DNA from: Acidimicrobiia bacterium | Lineage (GTDB): Bacteria; Actinomycetota; Acidimicrobiia; Spongiisociales; ZC4RG35 | Reading direction: 5' to 3' | DNA length: 5,454 nt | NCBI GenBank assembly: GCA_025929005.1 | Contig: JAICND010000129.1 | Coordinates: 1-5,454, forward strand | Shown here: one piece after another, positions 4,914-5,454 of the stretch | How the letters are laid out: the number at the start of each line of letters is the position of its first letter | How positions within the stretch are numbered: position 1 is the stretch's first letter | The notes under the pieces: generated by a model | Database searches by the model: none | What the model was told of the DNA's origin: nothing | The model's input: only the letters and a program-made list of their open reading frames with translations | Made by a program: the position numbers and the translations under genes

Positions 4914-5454
4914 GTCGAAACACAGACTCAGCGTCCTCGTAGGCATAGACCAGTTCGCCTTCCATCATGCGAGCCAGGCTCCGAGCGACGGCCAGGCCGA
5001 GTCCAACAGAGTTGGGAGTGCGACCGCCGTCGCCGCGATCAAAGGGGTCGAACATTGTCAACACGCGCGCGGCGGGAATGGGACCGCCCGAGTCGCGCAC
5101 CTCGATCGCAATCTGCCCTGTGAAGTCCCTCACGCTGACGTGAACCCTCGGTCCTCCGTAACGAAACGCATTGGTCACGAGGTTGCGGACTATCTGTCGA
5201 AGCCGCGTCGGGTCGGCCCAAACGATCGCCTTGCCTTCGAAGTCAACGCTGCGACCGGCCTCGCGACCCAGGGATTGGACGGTTCCCTTGAGCTGTTCGA
5301 CGACGTCGACTGCCGACAAATGCACGCTCATGGTCCCGGCTTCGACTCTGGTGATGGTGAGCAGGTCATCGACGATGCTGGAAATGTCGGCGGACTGGCG
5401 AGCGATCAGCGTCACCAGAGTCCGCGCCTCCTCCGGATCGAATCGGTCCCATGC
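4888..5454 (-). CDS. Sensor histidine kinase, C-terminal part (5' end beyond the window)
   Basis: The frame is open to the right edge, so the 188 visible residues are only the C-terminal portion; an internal GTG at 5415 is not the likely start because family-like sequence (AWDRFDPEEARTL) continues upstream of it. The visible part begins in the second helix of the dimerisation domain (ARQSADISSIVDDLLTITRVEAG), so the phospho-accepting histidine and any sensor, PAS or HAMP domain lie outside. The HATPase domain shows the N box LRQIVRNLVTNAFRYGG, a G1 box IEVRDSGGPIP, an F box MFDPFDRG and a G2 box GLGLAVARSLARMMEGEL. It binds ATP and would phosphorylate itself and then a response regulator that is not in view. 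G1 has Gly-Pro where DxGxG kinases have Pro-Gly. It converges on the sigma gene with a 26-base overlap, so it is not in the same operon. Confidence 0.92.
   Translation of the reverse strand, partial: AWDRFDPEEARTLVTLIARQSADISSIVDDLLTITRVEAGTMSVHLSAVDVVEQLKGTVQSLGREAGRSVDFEGKAIVWADPTRLRQIVRNLVTNAFRYGGPRVHVSVRDFTGQIAIEVRDSGGPIPAARVLTMFDPFDRGDGGRTPNSVGLGLAVARSLARMMEGELVYAYEDAESVFRLILRRPPG

Noticed and set aside
1..5454. A defence island, mobile element, CRISPR array or biosynthetic cluster
   Set aside because: No transposase, integrase, nuclease, repeat array, synthase or attachment-site duplication is visible; the genes are ordinary regulatory and metabolic families.

Overview
The window comes from a moderately GC-rich (about 60% by eye) bacterial chromosome. 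GTG and TTG starts are frequent. The ECF sigma factor with a long C-terminal extension beside a DGPF-motif (YCII-like) gene, the YdeI/OmpD-associated protein and the histidine kinase style all fit Actinomycetota. An uncultured Acidimicrobiia-like lineage is a guess that the sequence alone cannot prove. I see no tRNA, rRNA, CRISPR array, insertion sequence, phage gene or plasmid function.

Layout. (1) 16-420 on the minus strand is a small four-helix membrane protein, divergent from (2) a VOC-fold (glyoxalase/dioxygenase superfamily) protein at 485-853. (3) 842-976 on the minus strand is a probable 44-residue protein with a near-perfect Shine-Dalgarno sequence; its 3' end overlaps gene 2. (4) 1049-1567 is a second, dioxygenase-like VOC protein, coupled by a 4-base stop/start overlap to (5) a YdeI/OmdA-family protein at 1564-2169. 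(6) 2155-3129 on the minus strand is an NAD(P)-dependent extended SDR of the epimerase/3-beta-HSD type. (7) 3242-3640 is a DGPF/YCII-like protein, followed with an 11-base overlap by (8) an ECF sigma factor of the ECF42 type at 3630-4913. (9) 4888-5454 on the minus strand is the C-terminal part of a sensor histidine kinase that runs off the right edge.

The clearest functional unit is genes 7-8. ECF42 sigma factors have no classical anti-sigma gene. They carry a C-terminal DUF6596/TPR-like extension and activate promoters of DGPF genes. A sequence matching the ECF42 promoter motif as I recall it (TGTCGA, 17 bases, CGTC) lies 48 bases ahead of the DGPF start, so the pair is probably autoregulated. 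Genes 4-5 look like a two-gene operon; the other genes look like single transcription units.

The coding density is very high. Three convergent gene pairs overlap at their 3' ends (842-853, 2155-2169, 4888-4913). The longest stretch without a called gene is the 112 bases at 3130-3241. I found no radically new system; the points most worth following are the predicted ECF42 promoter and the unannotated 44-residue ORF.
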